Of a stretch of 64,000 bases of DNA, positions 55,555 to 64,000 are shown one piece after another. The notes beneath the pieces were generated by a model, which searched no databases, was not told the origin of the DNA, and saw nothing but the letters and a program-made list of their open reading frames with translations. The stretch lies in NCBI GenBank assembly GCA_020002265.1, contig CP048228.1, forward strand, positions 949,120-1,013,119, given 5' to 3'. The DNA is from Anaplasmataceae bacterium AB001_6 (lineage in GTDB: Bacteria; Pseudomonadota; Alphaproteobacteria; Rickettsiales; Anaplasmataceae). The translations under genes and the position numbers were made by a program. Positions within the stretch are counted from its first letter, which is position 1; every line of letters starts with the position of its first letter.

Positions 55555-58209
55555 TCATGGTCTATTATTCCTTGGAGTCTGTCTATCTTTGGCTTCAGTT
55601 CCACTAGGTCTTTGTGCAGCTTGATATCTTGCTTGTACTGTTTCACGTGCTCTTTTTGTTGCAGTAGCAATAGCAGCTCTTCCTTTCATACCTTGTGCTA
55701 ATCCAGTTTTTATAGTGTCATGTGGTGACCCTGAGACACTTGTAAGGTCTGATCTAAAGCTACCTACTAATTCTCCAGTCAAGGTTCCAACTACAACAGT
55801 GAAATGATAGAAAAGGAATATCATTATGCACATCTGCAGCATTGCAAACAGCAAAGCGGGGAAATTTGCAAATAATTCGCAAGTAGTAAAACCACCTAAC
55901 CAAGTAATATTAACTCCACACTTACGCTTGATAAGTGTGCAAATTGGTACTGTCTCATCGGCTGAATCACAATCTCTAATATTCATTTGATAACTATAAA
56001 CATTATATTGTCCACTAGGCATTATACCAGGATCAACTGCACCCTTTGATTCCACTCTCTCATAGGTAGGGATATTTCGCAAAAATATATTATCAAAGAT
56101 ACCAAAGCCTATCATGACAAAGGCCATAATTAATGTCGGATAAATAGTATATCCTATCATCATCTTATACCAGTTATTAAAAACATCTTTTGTTGGAGAA
56201 AAGAAACCCATTAACAAGGGAATAGGAGCAATTAAAGCCAGTAAAGACAAGCAAACAATTGCAACCATATAGACTTTAGTTGCCCATAAACTATAGGCAA
56301 CCATAAAAAAGGTATAGAAAAATATTAAAAATGCAGAAGCTAAAGACCCAGCAAACAGTAATCCTGTAATGACCATGAACATATATCCCAAGCCTGTTAA
56401 AGCACTAAAGATAACTGGACCACCAACTGCTTCAATCAATTCCATACCGCCCAAAAAAGCACCCAATCTACAATCAAGTTTATCCCATGGACTTAAGAAA
56501 TAAGGATATGATATTTCTCCATCAAAATTACATATTTTGGTATTACCTGCAGATACAACAGAATCGACTAAATATGTCGAAATATCAAGTAGATAGTCAT
56601 AAATTAATATCACTCCATCGCCCATTGTCATATACGTTATAAAAATGAGCTTAAAAGCAAAAACCATGATTTCTTTCTTGTCTTGCACCATGAACAAAAG
56701 CACTCTATAGCCAAAAATAGCTATAGCAATAGATGTCACAATAAACGATATGTCTTTAAACTTGTCTTGTATATAAAAGAATAATATTTGTCCAGTAGCA
56801 TCATCTTCTCCGCCAGTAGCACAATTACTACCCTTGGGAGAAACCATATTATGTAAGGTACCTTGGAAACATCCAACTACAGGAGCTAGGAAATTCCAAT
56901 TAGAATGAAGTACCATTTTGGGATCTTCGTTGGGGTTAACAAAAGTCAAACAGCTATCAGATAATATACAGGAATAACACCGAGAATTATCATAAGCAAT
57001 GACAACGCCTAAATCATTTTTTATCTCAACAGAATTCTTACATTCAGGATATGGTGGCTCTTTTCCTTCAATTTGACAACCCACAAGACTTGAAGCTCCA
57101 AAAAGCCCTGTCACAGAACCGGCTTGAGCAAATGCACACATTTCTTTACGATCTTTATTATGAGAAAATGTAAATCTAGCATTCGTAACAGGCTGAGATA
57201 CATTAATAACATTTTTGTCTCTATCGGTGTATCTTATATTTTTGCTCACATGACAATGCATTCCTTCTCCTTGAAAAAACATCTTATTATTCAAAATGAG
57301 CCCAGCAACATAGTTGCCTGTACTATTGTGTTCAATGGCTTTCCCGTATATCACTTCTTGTATTTCTAATTTATATTTATCATGAAAATATTCCTTAGCT
57401 TTAGGGATATCACTCAAATATTGAGGATCTAATCCAGTGGTAATAGAAAGAATATCTTTTATATAATACTTGCTACTATGTGCTCCAAAACCACCTGCTA
57501 AATCAACAGCAAATGATTTATCAGCATATTGAAAAGGTATCCAATAAGCAGACCATGCGCTATTCATCAAGGGATAAAAATGCATATTTCTAGTACAAAC
57601 TTCCATGTAATCACTGCCTATTACAGCATAATCTGGCCAAGTTTCTCGACCATTTGCAAGTTCATATTCTCCACTTGGACAACGTATCACTGTTTTTTGA
57701 GACACTACAGCGCCATTTTCATCGGTGACATCTATCGTATCATAAACAGGATTCTTACACATAATGGCTTCTCCATCGCTATTACGCAGAACCGGTGCTT
57801 TAACAACAGAAGCCATACATAATAATATATCAGCATAAAATGCTGCTGTAAGAATCATATAATTTATTGATATAATAGATAATCCCGCTAACACCAAAGC
57901 ATATCCAAGCAAAGGAATAAATATCTGTGGTACAAATATAAGCAACTGATACTGTATAATCCCCAAACCTGCTAATATAAAATCAAAACGCAGAGTATCC
58001 AAATGACACTGAGAAGGTAAAAATTTACCACTAGACATACTCTCAAAAACTCCACAAGCTCCTTTGGCATGCAGATCCTGTGTAATGTGCAGATATCTAG
58101 ATATCACATTTTTATAATCAGATAATTTTAATAAAAAATCTGATGTCATGCACAAAAACAAGACTAATATAAATATTTTTAAATTCCGCTTTGAAAAGGC
58201 TCGCATCAT
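55555..58209 (-). CDS. virB6: VirB6-like type IV secretion protein (array copy 2)
   Basis: This 884-aa protein has an N-terminal signal or anchor helix (about 9-25, IFILVLFLCMTS) without a clear lipobox and two further helices (about 75-130). A Cys-rich external domain follows, then the VirB6 core with DVFNNWYKMMIGYTIYP and about six helices. The tail is short and basic (ending RQTPRNNRP). Domain order (C-T-x-Y/H-F-x-P-x-x-AW in the external part) links it to copy 1. AAGGA lies 9 bp before the ATG. Confidence 0.86.
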   Translation of the reverse strand: MMRAFSKRNLKIFILVLFLCMTSDFLLKLSDYKNVISRYLHITQDLHAKGACGVFESMSSGKFLPSQCHLDTLRFDFILAGLGIIQYQLLIFVPQIFIPLLGYALVLAGLSIISINYMILTAAFYADILLCMASVVKAPVLRNSDGEAIMCKNPVYDTIDVTDENGAVVSQKTVIRCPSGEYELANGRETWPDYAVIGSDYMEVCTRNMHFYPLMNSAWSAYWIPFQYADKSFAVDLAGGFGAHSSKYYIKDILSITTGLDPQYLSDIPKAKEYFHDKYKLEIQEVIYGKAIEHNSTGNYVAGLILNNKMFFQGEGMHCHVSKNIRYTDRDKNVINVSQPVTNARFTFSHNKDRKEMCAFAQAGSVTGLFGASSLVGCQIEGKEPPYPECKNSVEIKNDLGVVIAYDNSRCYSCILSDSCLTFVNPNEDPKMVLHSNWNFLAPVVGCFQGTLHNMVSPKGSNCATGGEDDATGQILFFYIQDKFKDISFIVTSIAIAIFGYRVLLFMVQDKKEIMVFAFKLIFITYMTMGDGVILIYDYLLDISTYLVDSVVSAGNTKICNFDGEISYPYFLSPWDKLDCRLGAFLGGMELIEAVGGPVIFSALTGLGYMFMVITGLLFAGSLASAFLIFFYTFFMVAYSLWATKVYMVAIVCLSLLALIAPIPLLMGFFSPTKDVFNNWYKMMIGYTIYPTLIMAFVMIGFGIFDNIFLRNIPTYERVESKGAVDPGIMPSGQYNVYSYQMNIRDCDSADETVPICTLIKRKCGVNITWLGGFTTCELFANFPALLFAMLQMCIMIFLFYHFTVVVGTLTGELVGSFRSDLTSVSGSPHDTIKTGLAQGMKGRAAIATATKRARETVQARYQAAQRPSGTEAKDRQTPRNNRP

Positions 58210-58323
58210 CTAGCAATATCCTTCATAATTAATATCCTTAATCATTAATTTCTCATATTTCATAAACTAATTTGCAGTTTAGTTCTATAGTTAAAAATCC
58301 TGTTATACCCTCAATTTAATCAT

Positions 58324-61026
58324 CTATTTTCCTTTTCCACTTATCTTAGCCTTCCCTGCTTTAGCTAAGGATTTTCCTGCACTCATAGCTTTTTTTGCTG
58401 CACCACCTGTTACTTTCTGTAAACCATTCGCGACTTTATCTTTCAATTTTTTACCAAGACTAGCATGGCTTGAAACATCAACACGTGGTGTTCCTGCTAA
58501 TTCTGCAGCAATATGTCCAACTACAGATAAAAAGACATTAAATAAAAACAAAACAAAGATAAATCTAGCCAATGTGAGCATCACAGTACCAAAACCAAAT
58601 GTAGCAACAGTTGTCCATCCACTAATCATAATGCCAAAAAACAGGCCCCAGAAATTGAAATTCCCTGTATTTACGATACATGCTACTGGCAAAATTGTAT
58701 CAATGTATTGCACGTTATTAGAATCTTCCTCTTTCTCTCCTGTCATACCATCTAAGATCTCTATACATTGACTTATTCCCTTTGTACTACCATCTGCGCT
58801 TATTTTTGATAGATAGTAGTTATATACCGTTCTACCCATATCAGTATTTTTCTTATATTCTTTAAACTCTAGTTCTCCAAAGAAAAAGGCATCTAGCACT
58901 ATCATAACTAATGCTAAATAAGCAAAAAGAATGATAGGATACAAAGAAAATGCTATAATAATCTTTATCCAATTATCAAAAAATTGTTTTGTCACAGAGA
59001 AAAGCATCATGGGAATGAATATTGGAGCAAATGTGATTGCCAAGGTTAAACTAACAAAAGAAATCAGATACGTCTCTACAAACAGCAACACCATCATTAA
59101 AATGAATGTTACAAAGATGATCAATAAAAGAGCAAACAGCCACCCATAAGGCAGCATAAATACATTACTAACAATTATTACAATTACACTGAATATATAA
59201 CCAATTAAACCACCATTATCACTGGCATCTTCGTCAGCATAATTATTAACAGCAGCTCCTAAATAAAAACCTACTCTACAATCTAGTTGATCCCACAACA
59301 TTACATATGAGTAATCTCTTGCTGACATCTTAGCTGCCATTGCTTTTGCTTCTTCTTCTGTTAAACCTAAAGCTTCATAATTGTTTTCTAGATCTTCCAT
59401 CGTACTAATGCCATAAGCACTAAACTGGCTATAAGCAGCTTGTTCTTTAGGAGTAAGGGTTTGTTGTACAGAATGAGGTTCCAATATTTTGTAACTAGAT
59501 GCATTATCTGGATTATTCATTCCTAAGCCACATATTGCATCTCCTCCAGGAACGGGAATTCCCAAATCATTTCCATCTTCTGGTTGATAAGATGTAGCGC
59601 TAAAAACAACTCCTGCTATTTCGTTAGAAAATTTAACCAATGCATCATAATAGCCGGACATTACATCAGAAAGAATCAAAAAGTATACAAAAACTACCTT
59701 GACTACATAAACAACAAAATCAGATGTTTTCACTGCATTCATGAGAGTTTTATATCCCAAAAGAATTAGAGATAAAGTTACAATTACCCCTATAACATTG
59801 CGCATATATTTGGTAAAGGTAAGTAAAATACCATCTTTTGCTCCACAGCCTTCAACTACCATTGCAAAAGTCTCTTGAATACAAGGGATAATAACAGACA
59901 TTATCGTGTATGGAGCTTTTGCAAAAGTCGGAATATTCCCCACACAATATCTACTTAGATAACATGGATGACAAGAGCTATCATCATATCCAACTATCTC
60001 ACCGTTTGCTACTATTGGAACAGATGTTGCACAAAGTGGCGCAGGCGGCGCCGGATTACGGGGGTGACATCCTAATATATCAGCTCCTCCTAGGGTACGT
60101 TTATGATAAGCACATATTTTTGATCCAACATGTCTAGCATAAAAACCCTTAACGCTTTGTCCTTCTTTTAGAGTATAACATTTTGCTTTCATACTAGAAT
60201 TTTTGTTATCATCACCAAAGAAGAATAGTTGTTTCATGCCAAAAACACTGATATCATCGCTACTTTGATTAAATACATTAACATTAAATTCGTGATGTCT
60301 TTGCGTATAGCATGCCGGTAAATTTGATTTTCCACATGCACTCCATGCGGCAATAAATGGCATAGGTGAAAAATATAAGGTGCAAAATCTTATATAATCC
60401 GAATATGGCGCAGCATTTTCTGGCCAGCTATATTCATTAACAATTTTTTTTATATCTTCCGCACCTCCATCACAGGTATAAACATCGTCTAAATAGGGAA
60501 AATCATCATGTTGTATTGTCCCATCTTCTATGGATCCATCATCTAAACCTCCTCCTGCAGAAACCAAACGCATATCGCTACTACTACAAGTTAACATGTT
60601 GCCTTCTTTATCGTGATATACAGGATGATAAACCATGCTCCCAACGCATGTGAGTAAATTTTCAGCACCTATAAAAAGACCGGCCAAACTAGCAGCTAAG
60701 CCTATCGCAACAGGGATACCTATCCCAGTAGAAGCAATAATTATAATGGCAACCATTGTTCCAGTTGCACCAGCAATCATTAAAAAGATAGTATCCCACT
60801 GACATATTGGGAATGTTGCTAATATATTACGACGACCATTCATATGAGGGGGAATATCTTTTTCTGTTCCTGCTGCAAAGGCCTTTGCGATAAAAAATCC
60901 TTCTATCGCGCCAGTAACTCTTGTAACTGTATCCGTACAATACAAAAAATAGGGAATAAGCACAAAAAATAATAAAATTACACATCTTCTCTGATAAAGC
61001 TTTTTACTGGAAGAAAAAACCATCAT
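58324..61026 (-). CDS. virB6: VirB6-like type IV secretion protein (array copy 1, next to virB4)
   Basis: This is a 900-aa protein with a signal anchor (about 15-30), two membrane helices at about 78-120, a Cys-rich external domain with CYTQRHHEF and CHPCYLSRYC, and the VirB6 membrane core with QFFDNWIKIIIAFSLYP. The C-terminus is basic and Gly/Ala/Lys-rich, with SLAKAGKAKISGKGK. It overlaps virB4 by 4 bp (ATGA), so they are translationally coupled. VirB6 forms the inner-membrane channel platform of the secretion system. Confidence 0.88.
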   Translation of the reverse strand: MMVFSSSKKLYQRRCVILLFFVLIPYFLYCTDTVTRVTGAIEGFFIAKAFAAGTEKDIPPHMNGRRNILATFPICQWDTIFLMIAGATGTMVAIIIIASTGIGIPVAIGLAASLAGLFIGAENLLTCVGSMVYHPVYHDKEGNMLTCSSSDMRLVSAGGGLDDGSIEDGTIQHDDFPYLDDVYTCDGGAEDIKKIVNEYSWPENAAPYSDYIRFCTLYFSPMPFIAAWSACGKSNLPACYTQRHHEFNVNVFNQSSDDISVFGMKQLFFFGDDNKNSSMKAKCYTLKEGQSVKGFYARHVGSKICAYHKRTLGGADILGCHPRNPAPPAPLCATSVPIVANGEIVGYDDSSCHPCYLSRYCVGNIPTFAKAPYTIMSVIIPCIQETFAMVVEGCGAKDGILLTFTKYMRNVIGVIVTLSLILLGYKTLMNAVKTSDFVVYVVKVVFVYFLILSDVMSGYYDALVKFSNEIAGVVFSATSYQPEDGNDLGIPVPGGDAICGLGMNNPDNASSYKILEPHSVQQTLTPKEQAAYSQFSAYGISTMEDLENNYEALGLTEEEAKAMAAKMSARDYSYVMLWDQLDCRVGFYLGAAVNNYADEDASDNGGLIGYIFSVIVIIVSNVFMLPYGWLFALLLIIFVTFILMMVLLFVETYLISFVSLTLAITFAPIFIPMMLFSVTKQFFDNWIKIIIAFSLYPIILFAYLALVMIVLDAFFFGELEFKEYKKNTDMGRTVYNYYLSKISADGSTKGISQCIEILDGMTGEKEEDSNNVQYIDTILPVACIVNTGNFNFWGLFFGIMISGWTTVATFGFGTVMLTLARFIFVLFLFNVFLSVVGHIAAELAGTPRVDVSSHASLGKKLKDKVANGLQKVTGGAAKKAMSAGKSLAKAGKAKISGKGK

Positions 61027-63443
61027 AAATTCTTCACCCTATCATAAAAGATATCTAACCAATCTTTTGGATCGCTACTGCCAACTTCCTCAATGATACG
61101 GTCAAGTAGTAAAACCGTCTCTGCTCTTCCAGAAAGTACTGAGATGATATCATCCATATTTTTTAGATTGATCCGAGCTATTACAGCACTTATTGTTTGC
61201 TTTATAAGAAAGAATCTAGTTGCAGGGTCAGTACTTTTAATTAATGTATATTCCCTCTGACTAAGCATAAAAACAGACTTATATGTTTCGGTGGCTTTCA
61301 AATTAGGTAAAAATATCTGCGTTGCAGTTTGTTGCACCAGAGTATCACTTATAGCACTTTTACTTGCATCTTCTACACTTTGTGTTGCAAATATCACAAA
61401 AGTATTGAGCTTTCTTAATACCTTTAACCAATCCTTTATCGTTGGTCCAAAAACTGGATTATCAATTAGAGCCCATGCTTCATCAAGCACTATCATTGTC
61501 GGAGAACCATCAAGAGAGATATTGATTCTATGAAATAAATAAGTTAATACAGGCCCCAAAGAAGCTTTATCCTTCAATAATTGTCCCATTTCAAATCCAA
61601 AAAAAGATGATCGAGTTAAATCTAATTCATCAGTTGGATTATCAAATATCTTTGCGTGAGAACCGTTAGTATGCCACATAGCTATTCTACCTGCCAGTGT
61701 ATCTGGGCCTTCCATTCCTAGAAATGGCACCAAGTTACTCAATCTTCTATCTTCTTTTCTAAGTTTAAAATTACCATCAACTGCTGCTGCTATTGCTAAT
61801 GTATCTTCAGCTGATATCTTCTCTCCGTTCACACTTACTAATTGCTTTAACCACTCAGTCAAAAAAGTACAGTTATCGGCTGTATTTTCAATCTGCAAAG
61901 GGTTAAAATTAGATTCGGTACGTGGTTCAATTATTGTATAAATCCCACCTATTGCTCTAATAAATATCTCTGCTCCTCGATCTTTATCAAAGAAAAATAT
62001 CCGTGGTTTAAATTTCACAGCTTGTGCACATAAGAAATTCATCAACACAGTTTTTCCTGCTCCTGTAGGTCCAATAATCATTGTATGACCAACATCTCGA
62101 ACGTGAAAATTAAAGAAAAAAGGTGTTCCAGAGACAGTATCAAAAACAGTGACTGCTTTTCCCCAAAAATTACCAACAGGTGTTCCCGATGGATAATTAT
62201 GATTTGATGCAAAACTAGCCAAATTCAAAGTACTGATAATTGCCTTACGGACGATATAATCAAAATTACATGGTAATTGAGCCCAAAATGCTGGCTCCAT
62301 ATTAACTTTTTCTCTTACAGAATAAACTCCTGTATTAGATAATTCAGAATCAATTAAAGAAGCAGCGCTTTCTAGTCCCTTAGGTGTTTTTGCCATACAT
62401 AAAATAGTTAAATGATGCTCTCCAAATCCTATCCTTCCACTCATTGCATCATCTAACGCTCTATTAATTTCTGCTATTTGCGATATCGCTTTATCTTGAG
62501 ATTGTATCATCCGATTCTGCTGGATCTGCATTTTGTTAATAGCAACCTGTCTATTGGTAAATTGGAATGTTTGGGTAATAATAAGTTCATATGGAATATG
62601 TAGGAAATTATCTAACATCCCAGCAGATGTATATTGTCCATATTCTTTTAAGGAAATAATTCCAGCATAATTTATTGCATCCTGCTTAACTATTTCTATT
62701 TGTTTATAACCAAAATAAAGTCGCACAGAAGGTATATATTCTGCTATATTACCAACAGGTACTATAGGGTCATAATTATCCTGCAAGCAATTTACTATTT
62801 TACGAAAAAAACCTAATATCTCTGAAAAACAACCTTTTGGAGTGTAAATTGTACCTAGGATTTTTGGATCGTATACGCGCAATCCACTGACCATCTTATT
62901 GACTGTTTCATTTAGCTCTTCGCTGGCAGCTTTCATTTCAGATTTCATTGCATCTTTAGAGCTGCTACGTTTTATTTTATTTAACAGGTGATTAAGAATA
63001 GCAACACCTTTAGTATCAAATTTACGGACTACAGTTATATAAAGTTCGTTTTTAAATGATGTGCCTTTTTCATATTTTTTACGCCAAGTCTGATTGACAT
63101 ATTCTCCAAAAATACTAGTCATTCTCCCAGAAAAGAAATCATGAGCATCCTTGGTTTGTGTCATACGAAAAGTATGAAAGTACAACGCAAAATTACCTGA
63201 AGCAATGCTTTTAAATAATTGATTTCTCAAACTCTTTTGTATATCAACATCTTCATCATCAGCTGTTTCAAATGCAAATCCGTTCAATTTAATAGTTTTC
63301 AACAACCATCCAGCTTTGGTAAAAATAGTCTCGCTATCGTAATGACAAGTGTAAGGAATAAATTCTCCTGTATGGCATTCTTTTCTCATGACTTGTCTTT
63401 TCAGCATTAGGTCTATTCCTAGTGTCTTGAAAACATTCTTCAT
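61023..63443 (-). CDS. virB4: Type IV secretion ATPase VirB4
   Basis: VirB4 is the conserved ATPase that powers assembly and transport by the type IV secretion system. The 806-aa sequence has the N-terminal VirB4/CagE domain (about 180-390) and a RecA-like domain with Walker A IGPTGAGKTVLMNF (about 465-478). Walker B MIVLDEAWALID is followed by FVIFATQS. Length is typical. It follows virB3 by 16 bp and overlaps the first virB6 gene by 4 bp, the usual Rickettsiales order. Confidence 0.96.
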   Translation of the reverse strand: MKNVFKTLGIDLMLKRQVMRKECHTGEFIPYTCHYDSETIFTKAGWLLKTIKLNGFAFETADDEDVDIQKSLRNQLFKSIASGNFALYFHTFRMTQTKDAHDFFSGRMTSIFGEYVNQTWRKKYEKGTSFKNELYITVVRKFDTKGVAILNHLLNKIKRSSSKDAMKSEMKAASEELNETVNKMVSGLRVYDPKILGTIYTPKGCFSEILGFFRKIVNCLQDNYDPIVPVGNIAEYIPSVRLYFGYKQIEIVKQDAINYAGIISLKEYGQYTSAGMLDNFLHIPYELIITQTFQFTNRQVAINKMQIQQNRMIQSQDKAISQIAEINRALDDAMSGRIGFGEHHLTILCMAKTPKGLESAASLIDSELSNTGVYSVREKVNMEPAFWAQLPCNFDYIVRKAIISTLNLASFASNHNYPSGTPVGNFWGKAVTVFDTVSGTPFFFNFHVRDVGHTMIIGPTGAGKTVLMNFLCAQAVKFKPRIFFFDKDRGAEIFIRAIGGIYTIIEPRTESNFNPLQIENTADNCTFLTEWLKQLVSVNGEKISAEDTLAIAAAVDGNFKLRKEDRRLSNLVPFLGMEGPDTLAGRIAMWHTNGSHAKIFDNPTDELDLTRSSFFGFEMGQLLKDKASLGPVLTYLFHRINISLDGSPTMIVLDEAWALIDNPVFGPTIKDWLKVLRKLNTFVIFATQSVEDASKSAISDTLVQQTATQIFLPNLKATETYKSVFMLSQREYTLIKSTDPATRFFLIKQTISAVIARINLKNMDDIISVLSGRAETVLLLDRIIEEVGSSDPKDWLDIFYDRVKNL

Positions 63444-63459
63444 AAAACGACTTTAGAAT

Positions 63460-63759
63460 TCACGATATATCATAAGAATTGGCTCCATGATAAGCCTTAT
63501 TACGACATCTAGAACACTTACTACTACGAATAATAAATAACTCCAAGAACAGTGGTTCAGAAAAAGAAATAACATAGCCAACAGAATGAACCACAGGCAA
63601 CAAGACAAATAGAAAAAGTAGTTCTTTTGTCATAATATAGCTAGCCACACTTATTACAACGTTCATCCCTGCAAAAGTAAATCCAACACCAAAAAGCATT
63701 GCAGGCCTTGTAAGACCTTTAAAAACTGGATCAGTGTGTACACTTCCCGTATTAGCCAT
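63460..63759 (-). CDS. virB3: Type IV secretion protein VirB3
   Basis: VirB3 is a short inner-membrane subunit (99 aa) that docks with VirB4 and VirB6. It has the family start TDPVFKGLTRPAMLFGV, two membrane helices (about 20-40 and 46-65) and a Cys/Arg-containing tail (KCSRCRNKAYHG). It is the first gene of the virB3-virB4-virB6 operon. No strong ribosome-binding site is seen next to ATG 63759. Confidence 0.92.
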   Translation of the reverse strand: MANTGSVHTDPVFKGLTRPAMLFGVGFTFAGMNVVISVASYIMTKELLFLFVLLPVVHSVGYVISFSEPLFLELFIIRSSKCSRCRNKAYHGANSYDIS

Positions 63760-63807
63760 ATTCGAAATTCAAAAAAATAAACCTCTTCTAAAAAAGACTA
63801 ATATATG

Positions 63808-63835
63808 ATTATAAAGAAATGTTAAATATTGAGAA
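63808..63835 (-). promoter_or_regulatory. Candidate promoter of the virB operon
   Basis: On the minus strand TTCTCA (63830-63835) is followed after 16 bp by a perfect TATAAT (63808-63813), about 50 bp before the virB3 start codon. The -10 is convincing, the -35 only partly. Confidence 0.4.
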
Positions 63836-63912
63836 TTTGATAAATATCAATAGTTTTGTATGACTAGTAAGATAAAAAAAGTGAAGTTACAAATAATAAA
63901 TTTTTTTACTTT

Positions 63913-63941
63913 TTGACATATTGATAGTATCCATTTAGATA
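63913..63941 (+). promoter_or_regulatory. Divergent promoter at the right edge
   Basis: A perfect TTGACA (63913-63918) is followed after 17 bp by TAGATA (63936-63941), facing away from virB3. It fits the frame that begins at 63961. Confidence 0.45.
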
Positions 63942-63960
63942 TGTTAGACTTCTCATACTC

Positions 63961-64000
63961 ATGGTAGTATTAGATAATTGGTTTTTTATGTCCCCATATC
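63961..64000 (+). CDS. Start of a divergent gene cut by the window edge
   Basis: An open frame begins at ATG 63961 (or in-frame ATG 63988) and runs off the window after 13 codons, 20 to 50 bp after a good promoter. It is too short to identify. Confidence 0.25.
   Translation, partial: MVVLDNWFFMSPY

Overview
The window is AT-rich, gene-dense alphaproteobacterial DNA of the order Rickettsiales. The main evidence is a virB3-virB4-virB6 type IV secretion array with several very large VirB6-like proteins. A split nuo gene set, a CADD-like protein, HemJ, separate purQ and purL (large form) and many short ATP/GTPase and translation genes fit the same picture. A full-length flagellar flhA is unusual for Rickettsiaceae and Anaplasmataceae. 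It points, by inference, to a Midichloriaceae-like endosymbiont. No transposase, phage gene or CRISPR array was seen.

Layout. Bases 1-18.7 kb are mostly minus strand: dnaX (cut by the left edge) with the 4.5S RNA gene upstream of it, a FabK/nitronate monooxygenase-like protein, yajC (+), dnaG-acpS, an unknown protein (+), sdhA, a pteridine-reductase-like SDR, tRNA-Met (+), purQ, an Smr protein, pgeF, secF (+), an EVE protein coupled to ftsZ, rpoH, hpf (+), purL and tRNA-Gln (+). Bases 18.9-37.1 kb are all plus strand: nuoM-nuoN-birA, a small membrane protein, a polyprenyl synthase, tRNA-Thr, engB, an SPFH protein, flhA, a CADD-like protein, hemJ, lon, cytochrome b561, yebC, a sugar-1-phosphate nucleotidyltransferase, a small basic protein, and nuoG-nuoH. 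Bases 37.1-63.8 kb are all minus strand: virB3, virB4 and seven consecutive virB6-like genes, followed downstream by rpmH-rnpA. A divergent gene starts at the right edge.

How the genes work together. The right third is one likely transcription unit for the inner-membrane part of a Rickettsiales vir homolog (rvh) type IV secretion system. The seven VirB6-like proteins (about 880-1416 aa) seem to derive partly by pairwise duplication: genes 4/5 and 6/7 (numbered from virB4) are clearly sister copies. Five of the seven start with lipoprotein-type signal peptides. Genes 4-7 end in long acidic tails made of in-frame tandem repeats. These tails share a short recurring motif (D-D-A-x-L-N/E), including a block nearly identical between genes 4 and 5. 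This array is the most unusual thing in the window.

Other points of interest are a perfect 23-bp inverted repeat in the 470-bp gap after tRNA-Met, dyad operators in the rpoH/hpf and lon promoter regions, a CADD-like pABA synthase together with a PTR1/FolM-like reductase (folate supply), and an atypical L34 N-terminus with rpmH and rnpA overlapping. All functional assignments were made by reading motifs by eye; no database search was possible.
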